A stretch of DNA of 64,000 bases from Nelumbo lutea. Lineage: Eukaryota > Streptophyta > Magnoliopsida > Proteales > Nelumbonaceae. The translations under genes were made by a program, and so were the position numbers. The notes beneath the pieces are model-generated. The model was not told the DNA's origin, made no database searches, and saw nothing but the letters and a program-made list of their open reading frames with translations. Below, piece after piece: positions 1-11,000 of this stretch. Position 1 is the first letter of the stretch. The number at the start of each line of letters is the position of its first letter. The stretch is from NCBI GenBank assembly GCA_022828595.1, contig JAKGHH010000002.1, forward strand, positions 72,946,383 to 73,010,382. Direction: 5' to 3'.

Positions 1-215
1 GAGGTCAGCATCATGCTAATGATGGATGTTGGCGTGCTTCTGGCACTTGTCACATTTTCTGACGAGTTCGGTGGCATCTACTTTCATTGTTGGCCAGTAG
101 TACCCTTGTCGTAGTGCTTTTTGGGCGAGGGTCCTGCCCCCCAAGTGTCCACCGCACAGGCCTTCATGAGTGTCGCAGAGTACGAGCTCAGCTTCGGAAG
201 GTCACAGGCAGCGTA
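1..215 (-). pseudogene. Integrase N-terminal zinc-binding domain (A1)
   Basis: The minus-strand translation shows the HHCC module of retroviral-type integrases (H2C2 zinc finger). A His-rich 'HEG..GGHLG' part is followed by RQGYYWPTM and then CDKC. An in-frame TAG (complement of 16-18) closes the frame just after the second Cys pair. The catalytic core would lie left of the window. The module binds zinc and helps the integrase multimerise. It is clearly part of the element's pol and not a host gene. Confidence 0.8.
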
Positions 216-396
216 GGTAGGGAAGCGTGTAGGACCTTCGGTACAGCCGTTCATCTATTATGACGTATTTGGCCGCCTGACGCTCTACCCTTCTGGTGGC
301 ATTGCGATCCGCAGGGAGGGTCTTGTGTAGCAGGAAGCTCATCGGGTCGATCCAACTCGGCTCTTCTTGAACGATGGGAGCGACCTCCTCTGCCCC

Positions 397-850
397 CTAG
401 AGAATGCTAGGCCGAGGTAGGTCCGCTATGTACACGGTCCTCATGGTGTTATCACTGGTGCCGGCCAACCGGGACATGGCATCGGCCTCAGCATTCTCCG
501 ACCTTGGGATTTGCCTAATGAAGTATGACTGGAAGTTGAGCAGAGCCTCCTGTACTTTAGCTAAGTAGGCAATCATAGTTGGTTCGCGAGCTTCGTATTC
601 GCCTGTGACTTGGTTGACTATGAGTTGAGAGTCGTTGTAGATGATGATATGTTTGGCTTCCACTTCTTTGGCTAGGGCGAGCCCGGTTATCAGTGCTTCG
701 TACTCCACTTCATTGTTGGATGTCGTGAACTCTAAGCGTAGTGCGTATTCCAACTTTATGCCACTTGGGTCGTGCAGAACTATCCCGGCTCTGCTGCCCT
801 GCTGGTTCGAGGAGCCATCTACGTGAAGGATCCAGGGCTCCTCATCCTAG
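397..850 (-). pseudogene. RNase H domain of gypsy pol (A1)
   Basis: This is a type I RNase H fold of the kind carried after RT in plant gypsy pol. It begins with the HVDGSS strand (first catalytic Asp) and continues through EYEALITGL (Glu), YNDSQLIVNQV (Asp) and ENAEADAMSRLA (Asp), so the D-E-D-D metal-binding set is visible. It would remove the RNA strand of the cDNA hybrid during reverse transcription. The domain itself has no stop across about 130 codons, but a TAG lies near 848 and the flanking pol is broken. It has no start codon of its own because it belongs to a polyprotein. Confidence 0.85.
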
Positions 851-2606
851 TTCATGCTTGGCCTAACTAGAAGAGATGCCACATTGGCTGCTACCTCACG
901 ACGCTTGGACTCAACCGACCTGAGAGCTCCGGGCTTGCTCGAACTTGGGGCCTCATGCTCAACCGGCCTGGGGACTTCGGAGTCGAAAGTGCACTCCACA
1001 ACGAAATCTGCTAAGGCTTGGGCCTTTATAGCAGTTCGCGGCTTATATTGGAGATCATACTCACTGACCTCAATGGACCACTTCATCAGTCGACCGGAGA
1101 CCTTGGGCTTGAGTAAGACTTACCTCAGAGGTTTGTTGGTGAGGACGATAACAGTACGAGCCTGGAAGTACGGGGGGAACTTTCGGGCTGCAATAACCAG
1201 TGCGTAGGCCAATTTTTCTATCTCTGGATATCTTGTCTCTGCTCCCTACAACACTTTACTAACATAGTAGATAGGTCATTGGACCGAATCTACTTCTTTT
1301 ATTAGTACCGAGCTGACCACTCCGTCGCTGGCTGAGAGGTACAGATCTAAAACATCGCCCTCTTTGGGCCAGGTTAATGCCAGTACACTAGCGAAGTACT
1401 TTTTGAGCTCATCAAACATGAGCTGACAATCTTGGGTCCACTCGAACCATTTGTTTTTCATTGCCTTAAAGAAAGGCAGACAGCGATCTGCCGATTTTGA
1501 CATAAAGCAACTCAGAGCGTTTATTCTACCATTCAACCTCTAAACCTCCTTCACTTTTTGAGGAGGTCTCATATCTAAGATGGCCTTTATTTTTTCTGGG
1601 TTGGCCTCAATGCCGTGCCGGTTCTCGATATACCCCAAGAATTTACCCGAGGTGACTCCGAAGACACACTTATTCGGGGTCAATTTCATATTGAATTTAC
1701 ATAGAATTTCTAAGTTCAAGTCTTGTATTAAATTTACATAGAATTTACATAGAAGTTTATGTAGACTATGTCGTCTACATAACATTCCATCTTTTGGCCA
1801 ATCAACAACTCAAACAGTTTATTTACAAGTCTTTTGAAGGTTGCCCTGGCATTTTTTAATCCGAAGGGCATGACCTTGTAACAGTACAGGCTAAGCTCGG
1901 TTATGAAGGCAGTTTTCTCTTCATCGGCTGGGTCCATCATGATCTGATTGTAGCCCGAGTAGGCATCTAGAAAGCTCAGCAACTCATGCCCCGAGGTCGC
2001 GTCCACTAGACGGTCAATCCTGGGGAGTGGGAAGCAGTCCTTTGGGCAAGCTCGGTTCAGGTCGGTGTAGTCGACGCACATGCGCCATTTACCATTAGCC
2101 TTTTTCACCAGAACGGGGTTGGCCACCCAACTCGGGTAACGGACTTCCCTAATAAAATCGGCTGCAAGGATCTTCCCAATCTCCTCGTCGACTGCCCTCC
2201 ACCGCTCTGGGGCTAGGTTATGTTTCTTCTGTCTAACGGGCCTAACTACAGGATCAGTATTAAGCTCATGAGTTATGATGCTAGGGTCTATGCCGGGCAT
2301 TTCTGTCACGGACCAAGCAAAAACATCTAAATTCTTAAGTAAAAAGCATACCAATTTGGATCACAGAGGCTCCTCGATGGAAGCACCGATCTGAAGCATT
2401 TGGGCAGGGTCCTCTGTCGAGGTTGGGATAGAGATGGTCTCCTCCGTGGGTGCAACTCGCTTCTCGTTCTGCTCTGTAGGTAACTCCAGCTCGAGGTCAT
2501 CGGCCACCTTGGCTTTTCCCTTGAGGGCGGCGACGTAGCATTTGCGAGACTCAAGCTGGTCACCTCGCGCTACCCCGATGCTGAAGTCTGTGGGGAACTT
2601 CATGGC
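851..2606 (-). pseudogene. Reverse transcriptase and RT-linked RNase H-like region (A1)
   Basis: The segment 1734-2354 holds RT palm and fingers motifs: WVANPVLVKKANGKWRMCVD, FPLPRIDRLVDA, the LDAYSGYNQI box and the catalytic YVDD. Downstream pieces (1540-1785, 1276-1536, 847-1086) carry the thumb (MKLTPNKCVFGV) and the inactive RNase H-like connection. A stop-containing A/T-rich insertion directly after YVDDIV (about 1686-1752) breaks the frame. Part of the protease-RT linker is at 2361-2609. RT copies element RNA into cDNA in virus-like particles. This copy is non-coding as it stands. Confidence 0.85.
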
Positions 2607-2945
2607 CAACTAGTAGGTGGACACCATAGCCCATAAAGCATGGGTAATCGGCCGACCTACTATGGTGTTGTATGGGGAGGGGGTTGCGACCACCAAGAAG
2701 TCGTGCTTGAGCCTTACAGTGCTAGGTCAGGTGCTGACTTCCACAGGTACTGTCACCCTTCCTAGGGGCCGGACTTCCTCTCTACTGAAGCCTACCAGGT
2801 GAGTGTTCGCGGGCTTTAGGTTGCTCTCCTGAAGTTGGAGTTTGTCGAAGGCTGCTTTGAAGAGGATATCCGCCGAGCTGCCTGAATCAACGAGGACTCG
2901 CTTGACTTCAAAGTCACTGATCTTTATCTTTATGATGAGCACGTC
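2607..2945 (-). pseudogene. Aspartic protease region of gypsy pol (A1)
   Basis: The translation contains VLVDSGSSADILF, the D-S/T-G active-site loop of pepsin-like retroelement proteases. It is followed by the LVGFSREEVRPLGRVTVPV strand typical of plant gypsy proteases. An in-frame TGA follows VPVEVST near 2727, and a TAG occurs near 2609 before the LAMKFPT linker. The active-site triad is intact although the frame is broken. The enzyme would process Gag-Pol into mature proteins. Confidence 0.8.
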
Positions 2946-3249
2946 ATCGTGGGGGTAATGAACCCCGCATGCGTCATCCTCTGTGAAGAAGATGGGGTCT
3001 TCTGTCCTTGGCCGTTTCGGAGGGTTCCGCTCTTCTTTGCCGGTCTCGCGAGCTGATGCGCGGGCTGCTGCTGAGCTGCAGCCCGCTACAATCGAGCCTC
3101 CGACTATAACATGGATGATCCCCCGAACTGGTCTCTCCTCGGGGGGCTGCTTCTGCGGTTGCTTCGCTTGCCTGCTGGACTCGGGGGCATCTCTTCCTTT
3201 CTCCCCTTGTCGACCTGCTTTACTATTATTATTATTATTTTGTACAAAA

Positions 3250-4995
3250 TTTCATAAATACCCGTGACAGATGAGTTCTTCTATCTCATTGCGGAGGTTT
3301 TTACAACTTTCGGTACTATGACCATGATCTTTATGAAAGCTATAATACAAATTTTTATTCTGGGTGCTCAGGTCGGCCTTTAGCCGAGGTGGCCACTTCA
3401 CGTATGGGGCGTCCTTGATTGCCATGAGGATCTCAGCCCGCTTTGTGTTGAGGGGCGTGTAGTCCCTTTCTGCTGCTGGAGCTCAGGAGGGCTGGACTGG
3501 CCTTGCCCCCCGAGCTATGTCCTTCTTCTTCCTACTGTCACTTTGAGACGGGGGCTCCAACTCCCTCTTTCTTTTTTCTAGGGCCTGCTCACCCCTCTGG
3601 TTGATTTCCTCCTCTATCCCAATGAACCGATCTGCGAGCAAAAGGAATTCGGTCACGGTTTTGGGTTGGTTGACAACTACGTGCCACTTGAACTCCTTAT
3701 GGGTGATACCTCGCTTGGCTGCTGTGAGTCAAACTGCAGGATCCAGGTCGGGTATCTTCAAATAAGTGTCATTGAACCGCTTGATGTAGCTTCGGATGGG
3801 CTCCCCTTCCTTTTGCACTACGCCGAGGAGGCTCTCTTGAGTTCACGGGCACCTCTTGCTGGTGACGAAGTGAGAGGTGAAAACTTACACGAACTACGCC
3901 CAACTTCTTATCAAGCCGGGTGCAAGGTTTCGGTACTAGATGTGAGCCACTCCTTTGAAGGTGGTTGAAAAGGCCACGCACATGCAAGACTCGTTGGCTC
4001 TTGCTAGGTGCATCTGGGACTGGAAAGTGTCCACATGGTCATTTGGATCAAAAGACCCATCATACTTATCTAGAGGAGGGAGTTTGAAGTCCCTTGGCAT
4101 GGGGACAACAAGGAGTTCTGGAGATAGCGAGGAAGAAACCGAGAGGAGGGGAGTAGCTTTCGCTTCACTTGAGCATACCTCCTCTTTTCCTTTGAGCTTG
4201 GGAGAGGGTCTAGAAACAGTTCGGCGGGCTCGCTGGCGTCTTCGCTGCTGCTTTGCTGGTTCAACATTGGTAATTGACGCTTCAATGTCACCGAGCTCGA
4301 TAGGCTCAGACTGCTGGTGACGGCTATGGACCGAAAGGCCCTGTCTGAAGTCCGTGGCCAGGACCCCGAACGGATTCTCCGCGACAGGGAGCTTGAACTG
4401 CAAGGGTTGTGGCGACACGGGCTTAGTTGGCTGAGAGGCCCCTGACCTGCCTATAGGCTGTGAGGCGGAAGTGGTCGGGCTCTCCTTCTTGCTGCGGGAA
4501 GAGGCTTGGCTTTTGGCGGGATCCTGGATCTGGGAAGCCTCTCCCCGGCGAGGTCGCTCACTTCGGCGGGATGGCTTGGTCTGCTTTGTGGCCGAATGTC
4601 GAGGCGGAAGCGGCGGCTGGTCCTGAGGCAGAGAGGGAAACTGCTGCTGGTACTGGTACTGGGAAACCTGGTGGAGCACTTGTTTTTGGTAGAGTTGGAA
4701 CTGTTGAAACTATTGCATTTGAGCCTGCATGGCCCGCATGCATTGCACCAAGTCCTCCAGTTGGTTCGGGTTGGCCGTTGGGGGCACAACCGAGGGTTCG
4801 GCAAAGGTTGCTACGACTGTAGAAGAGAGTGGAGCAATGATGGGTGCCCCTGTAAGAGGCATGTTCAAACTAGGAACTCCGTCCGCTGAGAGGGGGACGG
4901 TAAACTGTCCGATGCAGATAGTAGGAAGCTGGGGCTGATCTTCGGAAGCATTTTGGCTAGTGCCACGTCCGGCATTACAAGAAGAAGCCATGATG
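3250..4995 (-). pseudogene. Gag polyprotein region (A1)
   Basis: From 5' to 3' on the minus strand there is a Pro/Gln/Ser-rich N-terminus (4000-4990), then the capsid-like retrotransposon gag domain (LPPLDKYDGSFDPNDHVDTF at about 4030-4090). After this comes IRSYIKRFNDTYLKIPDL (about 3760-3840) and finally a FHKDHGHSTESC knuckle (about 3300-3350) in which the first Cys has become Tyr. Gag builds the virus-like particle. Stops and frame changes occur around 3940-4000 and 3240-3260. The Met usually used as the start would be near 4992, about 70 bp from the primer-binding site. Confidence 0.75.
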
Positions 4996-5057
4996 AATGC
5001 TAAGTTTTTTGGAAGAAGAAACTTGTGAAAGCTCAGAGGAAGGCTTTTAGAAGCGTT

Positions 5058-5076
5058 TCCCACAGATGGCGCCAAA
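5058..5076 (-). other. Primer-binding site of gypsy element A1
   Basis: On the minus strand, TTTGGCGCCATCTGTGGGA follows directly after the LTR end GCATCA. This position and the TGGCGCC core are those of tRNA primer-binding sites in plant gypsy elements. It fixes both the element orientation and the inner LTR boundary. Confidence 0.8.
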
Positions 5077-5969
5077 TGATGCGGCACGATCCGGGCACTC
5101 CTAGTTGGCTGCTAACTGGCTCCTTGTTGGCGGCGGATAGCACCTGAGAAGACGAAGAAGAAGGATTCCCAGGGATTTTCCCAACGGGAATACTCCGAAG
5201 CTTAAGTTAGAATGCTGGGGAAGGAAAAAAGAGTGCAAAAGCTAAGAGTGTAGGTCGCGCTTTATCACTGTGCTCGAGAGGTTAGCTCGCGATCAAGTAA
5301 AGACTCAAGTTGAGAGTATGAGAGCGTGTAAGTATTCAAGTATCTGATGATCTCCTCCCCTTCGCCTCAAGGGCTTTTTTATGGGCTCTTGTCAAATCGG
5401 GCGTAACCGCCACTGGGCTCTTGTCGCAGTCGTTACCTACCAGGCCGGCGCAGGTGATCGTTACAACGTACTACCTGCTTGGATGAGTGACACGTCCCAA
5501 AGGGGGTAGACACGCCTCCACCTACCGAGAGACGTGGGTGCAGACTGTCGAAAGGACAAGGGTTGCGCCGTCAGTCGAGAGACATGGCGCAGTCTGACCG
5601 GTACAGTCTTGTCAGATAGAAGCTTCCTGAGAACGTCACGTAGCCCATTCGCGAGCTACTTCATACCAAGCTTAGGAGTACTTCGGGGTGGCCCTTACCA
5701 AGGTTGGTCCTTGGGGTGACTTATCCACTTAAGGGCTGGAGCAAGCTGGTTTCCTTAGCTCGCAAGCTGAAGCAGTCTTGGAGTATTCCCTTCTAGGTAG
5801 CTCGGGGGACCCGGAGCTCGTATTGTAGCGAGCTCCCCTACAGTGAGCTATGATATAGCGAGCTGCTCTATAGGTAGTTGTGGTCAGCCTATGATGCTGA
5901 GCTATTGTTCATGCTGAGTCAGGTCCACGTGTCGTCATTTCATAGGTCGGGTCAAATCATCCTCCATCA
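5077..5969 (-). repeat. LTR family A, copy A1 (5' LTR)
   Basis: This 893-bp repeat runs in element orientation from TGATGGAGGATGATTTGACC to GTGCCGCATCA. It shares the start, the mid-LTR block CTTAAGC(A/T)TCGGAGT and the end with LTRs at 20571-21290, 35076-35936 and 62176-63015. The outer end contains short reiterations of AGCTCG near 5800-5880. A weak TATA-like run (CATAAAAAAG on the minus strand, about 5375-5390) is a possible promoter. The outer boundary is set by comparison with the polypurine/LTR junctions of the other copies. Confidence 0.8.
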
Positions 5970-6440
5970 ACAACAGATTGGATATGCAAGTCCAAAGCAA
6001 ATTTAAAACATTCAAGATCGAAGGGTTGTGGCTTTCGTTGCAAGGGTAGATTTGGTCTCCAAACAAATAGCATGAACAAATAAGGGGCATTATCATCTCA
6101 CTACACAACACCAGCTCCTAAAGTTGTGGAAGAAATCACACCATCAAAGTTTAACTTTGTATGCCATGATAAATTGTCCTTGTGAATGATTTTCTCTAGG
6201 AGTTCATATTGGCACCCCATTACTGTCCCACATACACATATCAATGTGCATTGCCAATCATTTCACATCTTCGCCCCACAAGGGGCCACCCCACAACGTC
6301 CCATAGCACATCCCCGCCATGTATTGGGAATATTTCCCGTTAATAATATCATCAGTTCTAGTACTATCATCGGGAGATGTTCCTAATATATGGCGGGGAT
6401 GTGCTGTGGGATGTTGTGGGACGGAGATGTGTACTCATTG
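5970..6440. repeat. Non-coding stretch with a near-perfect hairpin (arms 6289-6339 and 6371-6421)
   Basis: No gene is visible. Two arms of about 49 bp, CCCACAAC..CCCGCCAT..TTTCCC and its complement, are separated by about 30 bp. They differ only at a handful of sites, all of them C/T or G/A transitions. The arms resemble in style the foldback at 36791-36995 (both contain CACATCCC and GGGAA.AT.TCCC). It is likely a small foldback MITE. The rest of the stretch (5970-6185) shows nothing recognisable. Confidence 0.6.
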
Positions 6441-8165
6441 TGAATGAGAGATGTTCCTAATAATACAAGGTTTGGATGTGGTATGGGGTGCCTATGGGGT
6501 ATGTTCTATGGAGCACCCATGCAAATTCTTGTGTTAGGGTACAAAGTGTATGTTCGAAAATGTTTTCATTATGGGCTGTTCAAATATATATTCCGAAGAA
6601 CGTTAAAATATTTGATGCAGATTGGAATGTTATAAACACCCATATCCATGTCCATAGAGATCTAGTCAATAAGGATATGATGTAGTAAAGAATCCGGTCT
6701 AAGCCAAACCATACCAATTGGTTAAGTGGGCAATGCAAAAAGAGATGCTTTGCATTTTCATTGTATTGTGTACAAAATGGACATACTGTGTCCAAAGTCA
6801 TCTTAGCCTTAGGTAGCCTAGATCATGTGGGAAGAGCATTAGTCTCCATACGAACATGGTGTGTTTTGGGCTAAAAGTATTTAAACTCCAGAATTTCTTC
6901 CAAACTACATGGCCTGCCATATGAAGTAATTGGGTGGGTGCCATGTAAAAGACAGTACCCAAAAGAGGTTGTGTACCTCCCAAGGGGAGTGAGGGAACAC
7001 ATCAACTAAGATGTAATCGGCAATGTAATGCATGTGGACCTATTCATGGACATGGTGGATCAGGTTGGGGCCAGGATTTGTCTCTGTATTAACAAAATAT
7101 ACCCAGTTCAGAGCCTAAGTCCAGCCCAACCAATGGGCCTAGGTCTTGAGTCCGAGCCCAACCCTTATATAAATTCGTAAGCCCAGGCCCGAGCATGAGC
7201 CCATCCAGAAAATTGGAAAAAGATTTTTTTTCTTTTTCCATTCAATAAAAAACTATTTTATTTATATTAAAAGACCTCAAAACCTAAAAAATAATGAAAA
7301 ATCACTATTACTTGAAAAAAAGTAACAATAATTAATAAAAATAGGTCAGAACCGATGTTTTAGGCCCGAGCCTGAGCCCGTAGACCTGATATCTTGTCCA
7401 AGCCCGACTTAGTCTGGCCTGACCCGCCGGGCTACCCAGCCCATGAACAAGTCTAAATGGATGACATTGTTTGAGCGGAAGTTGACTAAAATATATTGTT
7501 TAAAATTTCTGCTCTCAAGTTATCGTAGAGTGGTCTATGAGTTCTACTACCTTAAAAGACTTAGTAGTGTGGGGAACAAAGTAGGAGACCAACTTCCAGT
7601 AGGAAGAGATGGATCATGTAAATCATCTACTCTCCATCTATCTCCAATTAGCCAAGTGCAATCTTTAATTTCCTAAGATGAGCATGAAACTTCACAATTC
7701 CTTGTCATATGTAAGAGCCATTTAAATTTGAAATAGCCTCAAGAAGAAATTATATCCCCACAAATACTTTGCATGCAACACTTTATCCCATTGGGGTGTT
7801 AGTGAAATAAGAAATCTCCAACTCAAGCCAATTATCGTGGACTGATTCTTTAGATAGGCATCATGGAATCCTAACCCACCATCTTGATCTTTTTGGTCTT
7901 GTGAATCAAACCACTAGAAACCCTTGCGGACTTTATTTAGTGCCAAGAATGCTTATTTAGCATGGAGGTAAGTTTGCAATATACTGAGGTAGAAATTGGA
8001 GAGTAAACTTGATAAGAATGCTTATGCCCATGTGGGATAACACCCCCTTTTTTCTAATTGCTCAATTTAGATTGTAACTATTCCACTAAGAATGACCATT
8101 CAGTGGTTTTTTCTTGTCCTAGGAAAAGAGGGATTCCAAGATTTTTCTTAGAAGAATTCATCTAG
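6441..8165 (-). pseudogene. LINE (L1-type) relic, 5'-truncated, split by a MITE
   Basis: On the minus strand, 6580-6983 encodes a degenerate zf-RVT domain, the reverse-transcriptase zinc-binding module of plant LINEs. Visible parts are WKKFWSLNTFSPKHTMFVWR followed by CPFC..Y.E.AKHLFLHCPL. Further upstream, across 7456-8165, stop-ridden pieces still read VLHAKYLWGYNFF and IGDRWRVDDLHDPSLP, which match the segment before zf-RVT. The two halves are separated by the 421-bp element at 7035-7455, so the MITE inserted after the LINE. The RT core is missing. This is a dead fragment. Confidence 0.75.
7035..7455. mobile_element. hAT-type MITE, GACCTGTTCATGGG family, in LINE
   Basis: The ends TGGACCTATTCATGG and CCCATGAACAAGTCTA are inverted repeats. 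The flanks AATGCATG (7027-7034) and AATGGATG (7456-7463) are an 8-bp target duplication with one mismatch, as made by hAT transposases. The interior is rich in GCCCGAG/CAAGCCC subterminal motifs. Related copies lie at 27119-27250, 38499-39388, 41033-41145 and 43130-43375. It encodes no protein. Confidence 0.8.
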
Positions 8166-8990
8166 GTGACTCTGAATCATGTGGCATGATGATCTGCCTT
8201 CTTGCTTTTTGTTGCCGATTGTTGCCGATTGCTGCTTTTTCTTGTATTTTTGTTCATCTTTGTAAAGGGTCTAGCCTCCCCCTCCGAGGCTATTCTTTTT
8301 GTAATTGATGAAAGTAAATACTTAATGATATATTCTTTTTGCGTATTTTGTGCCTTTGTTGCTTCTGCCTCTTCTTCTCCTTTTCTTTTCTTTTGCTAAG
8401 GGGGCCCAAGAGGTCACAAGTAGCAAAAGGTCGTTATCTGAGGTGCCCTACTACTTGGTCGTTCGCTTAGGAATTTAAGTTAGATGAATTTGGCCGAGGT
8501 CGGTCTGTGCCGCCGAGGTGCTCAGGGCCCCTTTCCTCGACGGGGAGGAAAGAAAGTCACAGTCAGCTCTCCTGGCCTTTTATTTCGCTAAGTGTGCAAA
8601 GTCGAGGTAGCCTGTTGTCACCAAGGGATCAAAGCGAGGAGCGTATCTTGGCCGACCTGGCTTACCTTTTTTACGGGTCCCCTAGGGGTGTCCTTCGGAC
8701 GGCCTGGGCTTCCGGGGCGCATTTGGCCGAGGTACCCCTGTTCTTCCTGCTTGGCGACGTGCTTAGGCTATTTTATAGTGTGTCTGTTCATTATAGGTCG
8801 GAGTTGCTGGCCGATGCCTGTGGCTGCGGTCCCTGGCTCTTCTTGCCTTAGCGTGAAGGCGAGGTAGACGTATGGCTCCTAGGAAGTCGTGTGTCTAAGC
8901 ACTGTCCAGTTTGAGTGTACATCCTCCCACTAGGACACTGGGCCGAGGGGGAGGAACTTTGCACTTGCATTCATTGTCCAGCTACTAGGG
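8166..8990. other. GC-rich retrotransposon 3' region, no recognisable gene
   Basis: This stretch lies beyond the 3' end of the second gypsy pol. From 8400 to 8990 it is GC-rich like that element and likely belongs to its 3' untranslated region. At 8200-8340 the plus strand has a T-rich run with GTAATTGATGAAAG, resembling a plant transcript end, so it could be the tail of an antisense unit such as the one at 63.3 kb. This is weak. A plus-strand ORF at 8507-8851 matches no family I know. No 3' LTR of the second element was found. Confidence 0.35.
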
Positions 8991-10175
8991 AGTGCATTCA
9001 TTGGTAATGCATCCAAAGATTTTCTGAGTTCCAAGTTTGAAGGACTAGTCTTCTGCTCAGATGCTCAAGCCGAAATGTACCAGGGCTGACAACTTGCTTC
9101 ACTCTATGGGGACCTTCCCAGTTGGGGCCGGGCTTGACTACACCAGGCTCAGGTACCATGACTTTCCTGAGGATGAGGTCTCATTCTCTGTAGTGTCTTC
9201 CTTTAACACTTGAGTTATTGTAGCAAGCTACTCTTTGTTGGTATGTTGCTACTCTGATTTACACCTATTCTCGGACTTCTACCAATAGGTCTAGGTTGGT
9301 TTTGAGTTATTCATCATTCTCGGCTTCACTGTATGCCTGAGCTCGAAGCATTAGATGGCCGATCTCTATTGGAATGATGGCTTCGATGCCATAAGTCAAG
9401 TTGAATGGAGTTTCTCCCGTGGCTATCCGAGGTGTCGTCCAGTATGCCCACAGGAGGTTGTTTAGTTCATCAGTCCATAGTCCTTTGGCTTTGTTAAGTC
9501 TAGTCTTCAGCCCTTCTAGGATAGTTCGATTGGTGACATCGGCTAGACCGTTAGTCTGAGGGTAGCCTACCGAGGTGTATTGCTGCTTGGTGCTGAGGGA
9601 GGCACACCACTCTCGGAACCTTGCATCATCAAACTGCTTTCCGTTGTTAGTGACTAGCATGTGGGGGAGGCCGAAGTGGTGGATGATGTTCTTCCAAAAG
9701 AAATTTTGTATCATTCTGGCTATGATGATAGCCAGGGGCTCAACTTCAACCCTTTTGGTGAAGTAGTCGATGGTGACGACGAGCTACTCTCTATTTCCAA
9801 TGGCTTGAGGGAAGGGCCCGAGGAGGTCCATGCCCCACTTGGCAAAGGGCCAAGGGATGCTGAGGGCCAACAGGGTTGTGCCTGGTCGATGGTTGATGTT
9901 GGAGTGTCTCTGGCATCAATCACACTTCCGCACTAGCTCGATTGCGTCCATCTGAATCATCGACCAAAAATACCCTTGCCTTAGTGCTTTATGGGCCAAG
10001 GGTTTGCTTCCGAGATGGTTTCCACAAATGCCTTTGTGAATCTCTCAGAGCATGTACTCGCCCTCCTCCTGACGGAGGCATCGGAGGTAAGGAAAGGTGA
10101 AGGACAGCTTCCCTTCGAGCAAGGTGTAGTGAGTGGCTTGTCGTCGGATTCATCTGGCTTGATTTCTGTCATCTA
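8991..10175 (-). pseudogene. Integrase of gypsy B with altered DDE triad
   Basis: On the minus strand there is a zinc-binding HHCC part (about 9920-10070) with a stop inside the CxxC. The catalytic core follows (9307-9900), then a C-terminal GPNWEGPHRV/GTFRLEHL segment (about 9020-9130). In the core the first Asp (DYFTKRVE) is present. The usual DNGKQF reads NNGKQF, and the usual NGQAE reads NGLAD, so the second Asp and the Glu are both lost. Integrases of this group insert element cDNA into the chromosome. This one could not, even without the stops near 9780 and 9300. Confidence 0.8.
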
Positions 10176-11000
10176 GTAATTGCTTGGTTGTAAGGAAGGC
10201 AATGATGGGATCCATCCAAGACGACTTGGCCTATACTAGTAGGACTTGGACTTCTTTAATGGAGGGGTGAGCTAACTTCTCCATGCATATAGTGCGGCCA
10301 AGGGCTACACCAGAGGTGCTTGACAACTTGGATAGGGCATTGGCTCTCATGTTCTCGGACTACAGAACCTGCCATAGGGAGAAGTGCTGGAAGTGGTGGG
10401 CTAGCTCCTGCACCTTGGCTAGGTATTTGGTCATGCTTTTCTCCCTGGCTTCATACTCCTCGTTGACTTGATTCACCACCAACTAAGAGTTGCTGAAGAC
10501 CTTAATGTGCTGGGAGTCGAGGTCATTCGCGAGCTGCAACCCAATGACGAGGGCTTCGTATTTGGCTTCATTGTTAGAGGCCGAGAAGTCGAACCTCAAT
10601 GCGTATTCTACTTCGATGTTATTTGGGGTAAGGAGTATGAGGCCGGCTCCACTTCCCTTGGAGTTGGATGATCCATCAACGAATAGCTTCTAGGTGGGCC
10701 GAGCTCCTTTGTCTGGTTGATGCCTTTCTTCTTGCTCTTCTTCAGGGCCTTAGTGGAGGGCTCTACTGAAGATGCATTTTGTCACAAAATCGGCCAAGGC
10801 TTACGCTTTGATTGTAGGCCTTGGCCAATATTGTAGGTCGAACTTAGATAGCTTGACAACCCACTTGATCAATTGTCTCGAGGATTCTGGCTTGGAGAGG
10901 ACAGCTTTGAGGGGTTGGTTTGTAAGGACCACAATGGTGGGCTTGGAAATGCGGCCTAAGCTTCCTAGCCGAGACCATGAGGGCAAAGGCTAGCTTCTCT
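10176..11000 (-). pseudogene. RNase H domain of gypsy B
   Basis: The same fold as at 397-850 but more decayed: DGSSNSKGSGAG, NNEAKYEALVIGLQLA and VVNQVNEEYEAREKSM are readable on the minus strand. A stop replaces the residue after the third motif (near 10485), and another lies near 10363. Two acidic positions (the DGSS Asp and the YEAL Glu) remain. The third motif reads FSNS where Asp is expected, so the active site is lost. Confidence 0.75.

Larger units (their letters stand above)
1..5969 (-). mobile_element. Ty3/gypsy LTR retrotransposon A1, 3' end outside window
   Basis: Read on the minus strand the order is 5' LTR (5969-5077), primer-binding site, gag, protease, RT, RNase H, then integrase, which is the Ty3/gypsy order. 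The gag linker has the plant-type FHKDHGH knuckle, and the primer-binding site TTTGGCGCCATCTGTGGG abuts the LTR; both are typical of plant gypsy elements related to the Tat group. Several in-frame stops and a micro-insertion in RT mean it cannot encode its own proteins. The 3' LTR would lie left of base 1. Family assignment from domain order is firm; the Tat-like label is an inference. Confidence 0.9.

Noticed and set aside
2983..3267. Plus-strand ORF of 94 codons
   Set aside because: Antisense to the gag-protease junction of gypsy A1; no domain, explained by the minus-strand reading.
4460..4889. Overlapping plus-strand ORFs of about 120-127 codons
   Set aside because: Shadows of the Pro/Gln-rich gag N-terminus on the minus strand; composition follows gag codons.
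8507..8867. Plus-strand ORFs in two frames
   Set aside because: GC-rich retrotransposon 3' region; no motif and two frames equally open, so probably chance.
9575..9936. Plus-strand ORFs of 63-91 codons
   Set aside because: Lie exactly opposite the integrase core of gypsy B and are explained by it.
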